Assembly (NCBI RefSeq): GCF_045920555.1
Contig: NZ_CP174509.1
Span: 3,038,001 to 3,102,000 of the forward strand
Direction of reading: 5' to 3'
Origin: Pseudalkalibacillus sp045920555
Lineage (GTDB): Bacteria; Bacillota; Bacilli; Bacillales; Fictibacillaceae
Length of the DNA stretch: 64,000 nucleotides
Shown: positions 44,100 through 50,970 of the stretch, piece by piece
Layout of the letters: each line of letters opens with the position of its first letter
Numbering within the stretch: the first letter of the stretch is position 1
Translations under genes and position numbers: made by a program
The notes under the pieces: model-generated
Database searches by the model: none
What the model was told of the DNA's origin: nothing
Seen by the model: only the letters and a program-made list of their open reading frames with translations

Positions 44100-44136
44100 A
44101 AGCACTGCTAAACAGTAAATGTTTGCGGTGCTTAAT
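44099..44136. terminator. Shared terminator between converging regulators
   Basis: AGCACTGC and GCGGTGCT pair with flanking A and T residues. The hairpin overlaps the end of sinR on the minus strand and can serve both directions. Confidence 0.75.
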
Positions 44137-44464
44137 TATTGTCTTGTTGTTTTTTCCATTTGTTGTACTCTAGGAAACTTCTGAATTCTTCTTTCGATAC
44201 TCCGGATTCCATAGCTTCTTGTACTAGTTTCATCCATCCTTGGTCCAGATCGTCAGACTCAACATCAACAGAGTCATGCAATAAACTGTCTAGAGGAACA
44301 TTCAATACATTAGAAATTTTTTCTAGGAATTGGATAGAAGGATTGGTTTGTAGATTGCGTTCAATTGAGCTCAAGTAGGATTTCGCGACTCCAGCTCTAT
44401 CAGCAAGTTCGGACAATGACATCCCTTTTTGATTTCTGTAGTGTTTAAGACGATCCCCGATCAT
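44132..44464 (-). CDS. sinR: Master biofilm repressor SinR
   Basis: A 110-residue regulator nearly identical in pattern to B. subtilis SinR. The helix-turn-helix region reads SLSELADRAGVAKSYLSSIE and NPSIQFLEKISNVL, and the C-terminal dimerisation part is QGWMKLVQEAMESGVSKEEF. It represses matrix genes through GTTCTYT boxes, which occur in the facing operon. The ATG follows AAAGGAG. It is the second gene of the sinI-sinR pair, with an additional internal promoter candidate at 44494-44501. Confidence 0.96.
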   Translation of the reverse strand: MIGDRLKHYRNQKGMSLSELADRAGVAKSYLSSIERNLQTNPSIQFLEKISNVLNVPLDSLLHDSVDVESDDLDQGWMKLVQEAMESGVSKEEFRSFLEYNKWKKQQDNN

Positions 44465-44493
44465 TTGTGAACTCCTTTAGTATAATTAATTCA

Positions 44494-44501
44494 ATTATAC
44501 C
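44494..44501 (-). promoter_or_regulatory. Extended -10 promoter for sinR
   Basis: On the minus strand TGGTATAAT forms an extended -10 about 30 bases before sinR. B. subtilis sinR also has a constitutive promoter of its own between sinI and sinR. Confidence 0.5.
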
Positions 44502-44537
44502 ATAAACAATCTGAAAAAATAGCTTATGTATGCGGGT

Positions 44538-44681
44538 TTATGCCTTTTGCTCCAAGGATTTTATTGGGAATTTTCCGATAAAATCCCTTATTTCATTCTT
44601 CGTCAAACCAACTTGTTTTGCGACCTTCATTAATTCAATCCATTCAACATCCAATTTTTCTCGATCTTGAAGCTTTTCCAC
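44538..44681 (-). CDS. sinI: SinI antirepressor, 47 aa
   Basis: A 47-residue protein starting at GTG 44681 (MEKLQDREKLDVEWIELMKV, then AKQVGLTKNEIRDFIGKF). The LDxEWxxLMxxAxxxGLxxxEIRDFI core is that of SinI, which sequesters SinR. Length and position, directly upstream of sinR on the same strand, agree with the sinIR operon. AGGGGGAATG precedes the start. The c-di-GMP riboswitch ends only about 35 bases upstream of the start codon, so its expression is probably controlled by that RNA. Confidence 0.88.
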   Translation of the reverse strand: MEKLQDREKLDVEWIELMKVAKQVGLTKNEIRDFIGKFPIKSLEQKA

Positions 44682-44711
44682 TCATACATTCCCCCTACAA
44701 AGTATACTTCC

Positions 44712-44795
44712 TCTTGGTAGACCAGCCATCGTAGTAAAGAATACCTTAGATCTGTGACTTTGCGTCCCCGCCTTTCGATGGGTTTGCCTTTTGAA
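44712..44795 (-). promoter_or_regulatory. Cyclic-di-GMP-I (GEMM) riboswitch upstream of sinI
   Basis: Read on the minus strand the segment contains, in order, GGCAAACC (44788-44781), CGAAAGG, GGGACGCAAAG, CACAGATCTAAGG, ATGGCTGGTCTACC (ending 44716). These are the conserved blocks of the GEMM-I aptamer (GGCAAACC, GAAA, GGGACGCAAAGCC and the closing RCYGGTTACC-like strand) with correct order and spacing; GGCAAACC/GGTCTACC close P1. No terminator separates it from sinI, while the AGGGGG ribosome binding site lies 20-25 bases beyond, so translational control seems likely. Confidence 0.9.
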
Positions 44796-44882
44796 CAGGA
44801 GGGTATTGTGCCCAGATAATACTTATATAATAGATGTTGCATAATACAAAGGTTGTAGGATTACGCTGAAAATAAGTTCTAA

Positions 44883-44922
44883 TTTTGTCAAAACTTCAAA
44901 AAATTACGACAAAGTACCTGAA
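44883..44922. repeat. Short A+T-rich phrases
   Basis: ATTTTGTCAAAACTTC and AAAATTACGACAAAGTAC are two units of the phrase family seen at 22303 and 50408. The rest of 44796-45060 shows no gene. Confidence 0.4.
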
Positions 44923-45060
44923 TGTGCGAGCTTACAAGGAAAAGATATACAAAAAAATGTGATAAAAGTTTTATTTAGAAAAGTTTGTTGTTCTATTACG
45001 ATCAGTTGTACTACCTAATCCTTTCCGAAAAATAACACTTATAAAAGAATAGCATCGAAC

Positions 45061-45089
45061 TTTACAAAAAAACTATTCCTCGATATAAT
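45061..45089 (+). promoter_or_regulatory. Strong sigma-A promoter of the 6S RNA
   Basis: TTTACA-N17-TATAAT, close to the full consensus, with start expected near 45096. Confidence 0.85.
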
Positions 45090-45095
45090 TAAGTT

Positions 45096-45275
45096 CCTGC
45101 ATTGTTAGTGACACGTTTATGTCTTAAACCGATGACATGACAAAGGGAACCTTATATCTCGATCTAGACGTCATGCCGCAACTTCGGAAGCGGAAGACGA
45201 ACGGATTGATGCGGGTACCCACCTACTAATGTGGGTTTATGAGTCATGAAGTGTCACGGCAAGTGCGGGGATTAC
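45096..45275 (+). ncRNA. ssrS: 6S RNA
   Basis: About 180 nt from a strong promoter with 6S architecture: a closing stem (CCTGCA with TGCGGG; GTGACAC with GTGTCAC), a large central bubble beginning CTTAAACCGATGACATG and containing AAAGGGAACC, and a terminal hairpin region around GCCGCAACTTCGGAAGCGG. The 3' side CACCTACTAATGTGGGTTTA is typical of Bacillus 6S-1. 6S RNA binds the sigma-A holoenzyme in stationary phase. The exact 3' end is uncertain; a terminator follows at 45286. Confidence 0.82.
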
Positions 45276-45285
45276 ATATTAAAAC

Positions 45286-45332
45286 AAGCTGGCTCCAAGA
45301 GTACGCAAACTCGAGAGCCAGCTTTCTTTTTT
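45286..45332 (+). terminator. Terminator after 6S RNA
   Basis: AAGCTGGCTC and GAGCCAGCTT form a perfect ten-base stem across a 19-base loop, followed by TCTTTTTT. Confidence 0.88.
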
Positions 45333-45366
45333 AAGAATTAAGAAAGTATAAAATTTCATAGAAACA

Positions 45367-45485
45367 CTGTCTAGCTCCAGCACCCAGCCACTTGAATCAC
45401 TTCAGCCCTACTGCGGCGGCGACAGCCTCCTCGTTGGACTTCCAGTGACCTTCTTGGCTAAACAGGGGCACTTACGCTTTTCTTT
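45367..45485. repeat. Dispersed Bacillaceae intergenic repeat
   Basis: CTGTCTAGCTCCAGCACCCA, CTTGAATCACTTCAGCCCTA, GACAGCCTCCTCGTTGG and AACAGGGGCACTTACGCTTT follow each other as in a repeat I know from many Bacillus genomes (CTAGCTCCAGCGCCTAG..GCGCTTCCGCTTTTC). It has imperfect internal symmetry and no reading frame. Confidence 0.7.
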
Positions 45486-45532
45486 TATGCTACAATGGTA
45501 AAAGGATTTTGACGGGAAAAGGGGATGGGAAC

Positions 45533-46408
45533 ATGGAAAACCGTTTTATCATAATTGATGGTTTCAATTTGTTGAGCCGATGTTATTTTGCGACAAGTTA
45601 CGGCCGTGAAGATCATGAACTGACGAAAAACAGCCAGGGTTTATACACGAATGCGCTTCGGGTTAAAGTGCAGAAGCTATTAAACCTGATCGAGATGTAC
45701 AACCCTTCGCATATTGTGATTGCGTGGGACGTGAAGCGAGAAGAAACGCTGCGTCGTCAGCGCTTTCCAGATTATAAGGATACGCGCAATGAATTGCCGG
45801 AGCCTTTGATCCAGCAATACAATACGATAACCGAGCTTCTCGATATCGTCGGGGTAACTCAATTGACGATCAGTCCATACGAAGCAGATGATATCATCGG
45901 AACGTTGTCGCGCCGGTGGTCAGAGGAAATGGATGGGGAGTGTTTTATTTATAGTAATGATCGCGACTTGCTTCAGCTTCTTACCAACAAAGTTTCGCAA
46001 ATCATTGCTAAGAAAAAAGAAGAAAATGCATATACCCTCAAACATTTTACCGATGAATACGGGATTACGCCAGCTCAGTGGATCGATGTGAAAGCATTGT
46101 TAGGTGACAAAAGTGATAACATTCCCGGTGTTCATGGTGTCGGTGAAAAGGCGGCACTGCCGATGATCCAGCAATACGGAACGGTTGAAGCGATTTACGA
46201 AGAGGAGGAACTTGATCCGATCTTCAAACGCTATTTGAAAAAGATTGCGGCTGGGCGTGAAATGGCATTTTTAAGTAAAGAGCTGGTCACCATCGATACG
46301 GAGATTGGGATCTTGAAAGAAACACCATGGGATGGTTTCTCCCTGAGACTGGATCGCGACAAATTAAGAGGAGAAGTGGAACGACTCGAATTGCGTGTTA
46401 GAATGTAA
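45533..46408 (+). CDS. ypcP: 5'-3' exonuclease YpcP
   Basis: A 291-residue FEN/PolI-type 5' nuclease. Metal-binding acidic residues lie in IIIDGFNLLSR, VIAWDVKREE, PYEADDIIG, YSNDRDLLQL and VKALLGDKSDNIPGV, followed by the helix-hairpin-helix GVHGVGEKAALPM. It removes flaps or RNA primers during replication and repair. The ATG at 45533 follows AAGGGGATGGG; the frame extends eight codons upstream over that site. A terminator follows. Confidence 0.92.
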   Translation: MENRFIIIDGFNLLSRCYFATSYGREDHELTKNSQGLYTNALRVKVQKLLNLIEMYNPSHIVIAWDVKREETLRRQRFPDYKDTRNELPEPLIQQYNTITELLDIVGVTQLTISPYEADDIIGTLSRRWSEEMDGECFIYSNDRDLLQLLTNKVSQIIAKKKEENAYTLKHFTDEYGITPAQWIDVKALLGDKSDNIPGVHGVGEKAALPMIQQYGTVEAIYEEEELDPIFKRYLKKIAAGREMAFLSKELVTIDTEIGILKETPWDGFSLRLDRDKLRGEVERLELRVRM

Positions 46409-46412
46409 GATG

Positions 46413-46443
46413 AAACCTCGCTTTAATATAGCGGGGTTTTTTA
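46413..46443 (+). terminator. ypcP terminator
   Basis: AACCTCGCT and AGCGGGGTT flank TTAATAT and run into TTTTTT. Confidence 0.9.
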
Positions 46444-46511
46444 GTTGTCTAAGAAAACAACCTCGGCTATCATTATAATTATAAGAATTTTCAGATCGCA
46501 AGGAGGGCAAT

Positions 46512-47390
46512 ATGGATATAAAAGAAGCGACGATCGGATTTATCGGTACAGGGGTAATGGGAAAAAGCATGACAAAAAACTTGCTTGATGCGGGTTATGA
46601 GGTTTTGGTCCATACGAGGACCAAGTCAAAAGCCGAAGAACTCCTGGAAGCAGGAGCGGTGTGGAAAAATTCAGTAGCGGAACTTGCTTCAGAATCGAAT
46701 ATCACTATAACGATGGTCGGTTATCCGCATGATGTAAAAGAAATTTATTTCGGAGAAAACGGAATCCTCGAAAATGCTAAGTCTCATTCTTACGTCATCG
46801 ACATGACGACATCAAGCCCGATGCTTGCCAAAGAAATCTATGAACAAGCATTGACGAATAAAATCTTCGCATTGGATGCTCCGGTTTCAGGCGGGGATAT
46901 CGGTGCTCGAAATGGTAAACTTGCCATCATGGTCGGTGGAGATCCGGAAGTCTTTGAGGCAGTCAAGCCGATTTTTGAAGTGATCGGGGGGAATATCATC
47001 CTACAAGGAAAAGCAGGCGCAGGCCAGCATACGAAAATGTGCAACCAGATCGCGATTGCCTCCAATATGATCGGCGTTTGTGAAGCGATCGTCTATGCGG
47101 AAAAGGCAGGGCTTGATCCAACAAAAGTTTTAGAAAGCATTACGACAGGGGCTGCTGGAAGCTGGTCGTTGAGTAACTTGGCTCCTCGGATGATCGCAGA
47201 GGATGACAAGCCTGGCTTCTATATCAAACACTTCATCAAAGACATGACCATTGCCTTAGAGTCAGCTAAAGAAATGGGGATGACAACTCCTGGATTGGAA
47301 TTATCGCTTTCACTTTATAAATCCCTGGCTGAAAAAGGAGAGGAAGACTGCGGGACTCAAGCTTTGATCAAATGGTACCAAACTCAGTAA
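46512..47390 (+). CDS. Beta-hydroxyacid dehydrogenase (YkwC-like)
   Basis: A 292-residue NAD(P)-dependent dehydrogenase of the 3-hydroxyisobutyrate family. The Rossmann motif IGFIGTGVMGKSMTKNLL starts at residue 8, the substrate loop is DAPVSGGDIGARNGKL, and the catalytic lysine lies in GAGQHTKMCNQIAIA. B. subtilis YkwC is the closest type I recall. Substrate is not determinable. GGAGGG precedes the ATG. Confidence 0.9.
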   Translation: MDIKEATIGFIGTGVMGKSMTKNLLDAGYEVLVHTRTKSKAEELLEAGAVWKNSVAELASESNITITMVGYPHDVKEIYFGENGILENAKSHSYVIDMTTSSPMLAKEIYEQALTNKIFALDAPVSGGDIGARNGKLAIMVGGDPEVFEAVKPIFEVIGGNIILQGKAGAGQHTKMCNQIAIASNMIGVCEAIVYAEKAGLDPTKVLESITTGAAGSWSLSNLAPRMIAEDDKPGFYIKHFIKDMTIALESAKEMGMTTPGLELSLSLYKSLAEKGEEDCGTQALIKWYQTQ

Positions 47391-47407
47391 AAAAGCCTCT
47401 CTTAAAT

Positions 47408-47573
47408 AAGGCGCTGTCATAGCAAAGTTCTTTAAGCGAAATTCCTGACACTCTTGCGGGAAAAGCGAGCCAGGCAAGACCCTGGGACAAGGCTCGAGTG
47501 AGGTGGCTTGCGAACCGCCCACGGAAAGGGAGGGAATTTCGAAAAAATCATCATTGAAGAATAACAGAGCCTT
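47408..47573. repeat. MITE-like intergenic repeat, copy 3 (complete)
   Basis: About 166 bases with terminal inverted repeats AAGGCGCTGTCAT and ATAACAGAGCCTT. Inside are GCGAAATTCCTGACACTC, TTGCGGGAAAAGCGAGCCAG and ACCGCCCACGGAAAGGGAGG. It is the most complete of three copies (others at 25893 and 35651) and encodes nothing, as expected for a non-autonomous element. Confidence 0.78.
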
Positions 47574-47593
47574 AAAAAAGCGGAAAGGTTATT

Positions 47594-47986
47594 TTATCCA
47601 TTCAACTGAATTGCTGAACGGGCGAGCTTATCTGCGTTTTTATTTTGCGAACTTGGAATCCATTTGATGAAAAAGAGATCAAGTTCATCTTTTAAAAGAA
47701 GGATCTGTTGGAGAAGAGGCTGATACAGATTCTTCTTTACGTATTCTTTATCGACGGCTTGCTCGACAAGCTGGGAATCAGTTCGGAAGGAAACGATCTT
47801 ATATTGTTTATTGATACAAATTTTCAAAGCATGGATGACGGCATGGTATTCGGCTTCATGGTTGGTCATCGTCCCGAGTGGGATCGAATAGGATTCGGGT
47901 CCATCCGGTAACCCTTTGATAAAAATGCCCGCACCAGAGGGGCCGGGATTTCCAGAGCTAGCACCATCAACGTATACATCTATCAT
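47594..47986 (-). CDS. RNase HI-family protein
   Basis: A 130-residue RNase H fold protein. The acidic catalytic set is visible as Asp in IDVYVDGASSGNPG, Glu in TNHEAEYHAV, Asp in FRTDSQLV and Asp in NKNADKLARS. It is shorter than E. coli RNase HI and lacks the basic handle, as Bacillus YpeP/YpdQ-like proteins do; activity on RNA/DNA hybrids is therefore uncertain. The ATG at 47986 is preferred with AAAGGTG upstream. Confidence 0.88.
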   Translation of the reverse strand: MIDVYVDGASSGNPGPSGAGIFIKGLPDGPESYSIPLGTMTNHEAEYHAVIHALKICINKQYKIVSFRTDSQLVEQAVDKEYVKKNLYQPLLQQILLLKDELDLFFIKWIPSSQNKNADKLARSAIQLNG

Positions 47987-48125
47987 ACTTATCACCTTTT
48001 TTATTGTTAATCCTAACGTTTATCTTATCATAGAAACCGGGTAAAAGTACTCCATATCCCCAGTGGATAAGAGTACGGCCTTCAAGAAGGTTATTACAAC
48101 GAATCTTATTTAAAAGGAGGTTCAG

Positions 48126-48665
48126 ATGATGAGGCTGTCGAATAAACGTATATTGGCTTTTGTAGAAAATGACTTTGAGGACCTTGAACTATGGTATCCT
48201 TTACTCCGTTTGCGGGAAGAAGGAGCCACGGTGCACCTTGTCGGTAAAGAGGAAAATAAAACGTATAAAGGGAAATATGGTGTTCCGGCAGTTGCGGATT
48301 ACAGTTATGATGATGTGAACTACTATGAATACGATGGTGTTCTCGTCCCTGGCGGATGGGCACCTGATAAATTGCGCCGTGATTCAAAAGTGTTGGAAAT
48401 CGTGCAGTATATGGACAATCAGAAGCGGGTGATCGGACAAATCTGTCATGCTGGATGGGTTCTGATTTCTGCTGATATATTGAACAATAAAGTGGTGACG
48501 AGTACCCCTGGAATCAAGGACGATATGAGGAACGCTGGTGCGGAATGGCATGATGAATCCGTCATCGTAGACGGTCATCTTGTTTCCAGTCGAAGGCCGC
48601 CTGATCTTCCAGATTACTTGCGGGAACTGATCTCAGTTTTAGAAAATGGAAGCACAAGAGATTAA
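48126..48665 (+). CDS. DJ-1/PfpI-family protein (YfkM/YraA type)
   Basis: A 179-residue PfpI-like protein. The nucleophile elbow is intact: GQICHAGWVLISA with Cys near residue 104, and the acidic partner is in ENDFEDLELWYP. Such proteins are general-stress proteins of Bacillus and may act as deglycases or chaperones; the original protease label is doubtful. AGGAGG precedes the ATG pair at 48126/48129. The contrast with the Cys-to-Ser relative at 22901 is notable. Confidence 0.87.
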   Translation: MMRLSNKRILAFVENDFEDLELWYPLLRLREEGATVHLVGKEENKTYKGKYGVPAVADYSYDDVNYYEYDGVLVPGGWAPDKLRRDSKVLEIVQYMDNQKRVIGQICHAGWVLISADILNNKVVTSTPGIKDDMRNAGAEWHDESVIVDGHLVSSRRPPDLPDYLRELISVLENGSTRD

Positions 48666-48690
48666 CCACTCCACTGTGAGTGGTTTTCTC
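48664..48690 (+). terminator. Terminator
   Basis: AACCACTC and GAGTGGTT form a perfect stem around CACTGT and are followed by TTCTCTT. Confidence 0.85.
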
Positions 48691-48781
48691 TTGGTATATT
48701 AACAACCTGTCCATCAATAAAATAAAACAAGAAATGGAATACTTAAAGTGGAAGTTAGATTTAATTTAAAGCATATGGGAA

Positions 48782-48876
48782 TTATTTCGGTGCAAATCCG
48801 GATTAATTTATAGCAAACTAAAAATATTTCGGTGCAAGTCCAGGTTATTTCAGAGCAGATCCGGAATATTTCATCA
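48782..48876. repeat. Tandem TTTCGGTGCAAATCCGG-type phrases
   Basis: Three to four units of about 31 bases: TTTCGGTGCAAATCCGGATT, TTTATAGCAAACTAAAA, TTTCGGTGCAAGTCCAGGTT and TTTCAGAGCAGATCCGGAAT. They lie just upstream of the next gene. Confidence 0.7.
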
Positions 48877-48895
48877 AATTGCAGGAGTGAGTCAT

Positions 48896-49087
48896 GTGGA
48901 AAGAAGGGTTGTGACAGAAGAAATTGAATGGACGTTGAATACGTTCTGCCGCGATTGTTTTGTCCGCGATGCGTTCAAGAAAGATTATGGGAAGAACTAT
49001 GCCCAGAGTTTTTGTAATCGTGACTGCAGTGTCGGAAAGCGTCTTCAAGCACTTGGAGAATCTTTATTACAATATAAGAAAGTATGA
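48896..49087 (+). CDS. Zinc-finger protein of the DUF2602 type
   Basis: A 63-residue protein with TFCRDCFVRDAFKKDYGKNY and SFCNRDCSVGKRLQALGESL, giving four cysteines as two CxxC-like pairs. The pattern matches small DUF2602 zinc-finger proteins of Bacillus. GTG 48896 fits AGGAG eight bases upstream; GTG 48887 would overlap it. Function is unknown. Confidence 0.75.
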   Translation: MERRVVTEEIEWTLNTFCRDCFVRDAFKKDYGKNYAQSFCNRDCSVGKRLQALGESLLQYKKV

Positions 49088-49221
49088 ATACTTTATTAAG
49101 TATAAGTGAACGAGCTGGTTACTTCGGAAGCAACTCTCCGCACGAAGGAAAAGCATTTGCTTTCTCGAGGGGCTAAGGCTCAGCCGTCGCCACAGGCTTG
49201 GCATTGCCAAGTTTTCTTTAT
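49076..49221. repeat. Intergenic repeat, left copy
   Basis: GAAAGTATGAATACTTTATT, AAGTATAAGTG and, after an extra 60-base insert, GGCTAAGGCTCAGCCGTCGC and CAGGCTTGGCATTGCCAAG then TTTTCTTTAT. It matches 49665-49748. Confidence 0.65.
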
Positions 49222-49328
49222 CGAAAAGTGTAGAAAAATAGCTAAATTCTGAACCTTTTGCTTCATTCTCTCTCGTTTATGATAAAATAAGAGTATCACT
49301 TTTCATAAAAGGGTAGGGCTTAGGGCAT

Positions 49329-49634
49329 ATGCGAATTGATTCTACGGGTGAATTTATCCAGTTTTTAAGCAGCAAAGGCATTCATTTGACAGAAAATCAT
49401 ATTGCATTCATCTATTTCGGAAAAAAATACACAGATTCGCAAGATGAGGTTGTGAATGTGGCTATTGAAACGACCTTGAAAGTCCAGGTCAAGTTCGATG
49501 GCAGCTATTATATTGCCTTGTTAGAGGCTATGAAACAAGCCGATGTTAACAACTATTTTGAGGCAAAACGGTTTGTACGGAAGAAGCAAATCGTACCGAC
49601 TACTTTACATATACAGAAACAGAACAGCATTTAA
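49329..49634 (+). CDS. Hypothetical protein, 101 aa
   Basis: I do not recognise this protein. It has no membrane span; the sequence (FIQFLSSKGIHLTENHIAFI) looks alpha/beta and the C terminus is basic (EAKRFVRKKQIV). Ribosome binding site is weak (TTAGGG). It lies between two direct repeats (49076-49221 and 49665-49748) and is followed by a terminator that begins within its last codons. Confidence 0.65.
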   Translation: MRIDSTGEFIQFLSSKGIHLTENHIAFIYFGKKYTDSQDEVVNVAIETTLKVQVKFDGSYYIALLEAMKQADVNNYFEAKRFVRKKQIVPTTLHIQKQNSI

Positions 49635-49651
49635 CAAGATGCTGTTTTTTC
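49622..49651 (+). terminator. Terminator
   Basis: ACAGCAT and ATGCTGT pair around TTAACAAG and run into TTTTTT. Confidence 0.88.
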
Positions 49652-49664
49652 AATGTACGTAAGG

Positions 49665-49748
49665 AAAGTATATAATACTTTCTTCAGTATTAGCGCAGCT
49701 AAAGCTCAGCTTTCGACAAAGGCTTGGTAAAGCCCGAGTTTTCTTTAT
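49665..49748. repeat. Intergenic repeat, right copy
   Basis: GAAAGTATATAATACTTTCT, CAGTATTAGCG, CAGCTAAAGCTCAGCTTTCG, AAAGGCTTGGTAAAGCCCGAG and TTTTCTTTAT correspond to the left copy in order and spacing, without its 60-base insert. Confidence 0.65.
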
Positions 49749-49762
49749 GAGGAGAGAAGTGT

Positions 49763-50407
49763 ATGGAACAGATTCGAGCAAATATCGAAACGATAGTAAG
49801 AGAAAGATTGAAGGACGATCACACAGGTCATGATTGTAGCCATATCGAACGGGTACGGTCACTTGCTTTGCATATCGGAAAAATCGAAGGAGCGAACCTG
49901 TTGATATGCGAACTTGCTGTGCTGCTCCATGATTTGATTGATGATAAGCTTGTAGACGATGAAGAGAAGGCATTAAAGGAGGTCACTCAAGTTTTATTGA
50001 ATGAAGGTTTGCCAGAAAATGACATCGATCACATTGTGGAAATCATCACGACGATGTCGTTTAGCAAGGGTACGAAAAAGGGAATGCGGACATTGGAAGG
50101 ACAGGTTGTGCAAGATGCGGATCGGTTGGACGCGCTCGGTGCGATAGGGATCGCCCGCACATTCATGTATGGAGGTTCGAAGGGTGAGGCCATGCATCTG
50201 CCGCATCTTCCACCAAGAACGGAACCTATGACAAAAGACGAATATAGATATGGGGATAGTTCCATAATCAATCATTTTTATGAAAAACTGTTCAAGTTGA
50301 AGAATCTGATGAACACAAATGCAGGACGAAAGCTGGCAGAAGAACGTCACCATTATATGGAAGATTTCATCGAGCGATTTTTAGCCGAGTGGGATGGACG
50401 TAAGTGA
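49763..50407 (+). CDS. HD-domain phosphohydrolase (YedJ-like)
   Basis: A 214-residue HD-superfamily enzyme. Metal ligands are His in GHDCSHIERV, His-Asp in VLLHDLIDDK and Asp in QDADRLDALGAIG. It probably cleaves nucleotide or phosphate monoester substrates; E. coli YedJ is the nearest named type. GAGGAGAG precedes the ATG. Confidence 0.88.
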   Translation: MEQIRANIETIVRERLKDDHTGHDCSHIERVRSLALHIGKIEGANLLICELAVLLHDLIDDKLVDDEEKALKEVTQVLLNEGLPENDIDHIVEIITTMSFSKGTKKGMRTLEGQVVQDADRLDALGAIGIARTFMYGGSKGEAMHLPHLPPRTEPMTKDEYRYGDSSIINHFYEKLFKLKNLMNTNAGRKLAEERHHYMEDFIERFLAEWDGRK

Positions 50408-50490
50408 GCACGACAACATTTTTAAATCATAACATGTCCTGATAATTCACGACAAAATAAAAATTATCACGACAAGATTGAAATGTATCG
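50408..50490. repeat. ACGACAA-type A+T-rich phrases
   Basis: CACGACAACATTTTTAAATC, TTCACGACAAAATAAAAATT and ATCACGACAAGATTGAAATG are successive units of the phrase family at 22303. Confidence 0.6.
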
Positions 50491-50501
50491 TGGCGTATCA
50501 A

Positions 50502-50532
50502 TAAAAAAGGACTCCGCCACTCGAAGTCCTTC
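50502..50532 (-). terminator. Terminator of the ferredoxin gene
   Basis: On the minus strand AAGGACT and AGTCCTT flank the loop and are followed by six T. Confidence 0.85.
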
Positions 50533-50547
50533 CACTACTTTTGTTTA

Positions 50548-50868
50548 TTATTCCGCTGGCCGTGGCCCAGCGTCCATGTTGGAGTTTTCTTCCGTCATGA
50601 TCGGACGGACTGTGGCATCATCATCGACTCGCACTTGACAGGATAACCGGAAACCTTCCTGCAGTCCTTTTCGTGAAAAGGCTTCTTTTTCAATATCTGT
50701 CAGTTCGCCGAAATCGCCTGCTTCCACTTCCACACGGCAAGTCGTACATTTGGCTTTACCACCGCAACGGTGGAGGATGTTGATTCCATTGTCCTCAAGT
50801 ACTAATACGAGTTTTTTACCTTTTTCAACTTCAAATGTTCCATGGTCTGGCACTGTAATCTTTGGCAT
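50548..50868 (-). CDS. [2Fe-2S] ferredoxin
   Basis: A 106-residue plant-type ferredoxin. Cluster cysteines are in HRCGGKAKCTTCRVEV and RLSCQVRVDD. It transfers electrons in the cytoplasm; the partner enzyme is not evident from the neighbours. AGGAGG precedes the ATG on the minus strand. It is divergent from the VOC-family gene. Confidence 0.9.
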   Translation of the reverse strand: MPKITVPDHGTFEVEKGKKLVLVLEDNGINILHRCGGKAKCTTCRVEVEAGDFGELTDIEKEAFSRKGLQEGFRLSCQVRVDDDATVRPIMTEENSNMDAGPRPAE

Positions 50869-50970
50869 GATCTTCCTCCTTAGAGATGAATTACCTATAA
50901 TTATACAATACTGTTGCCTTTAATTCCTAAAGTTAAACTGTAAACTTACAGAGGAGTGATTACCTGATCT

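Noticed and set aside
44630..44842. 70-residue minus-strand frame over the sinI leader
   Set aside because: It reads through the riboswitch in a different frame from sinI; the RNA structure and the SinI frame explain the sequence.
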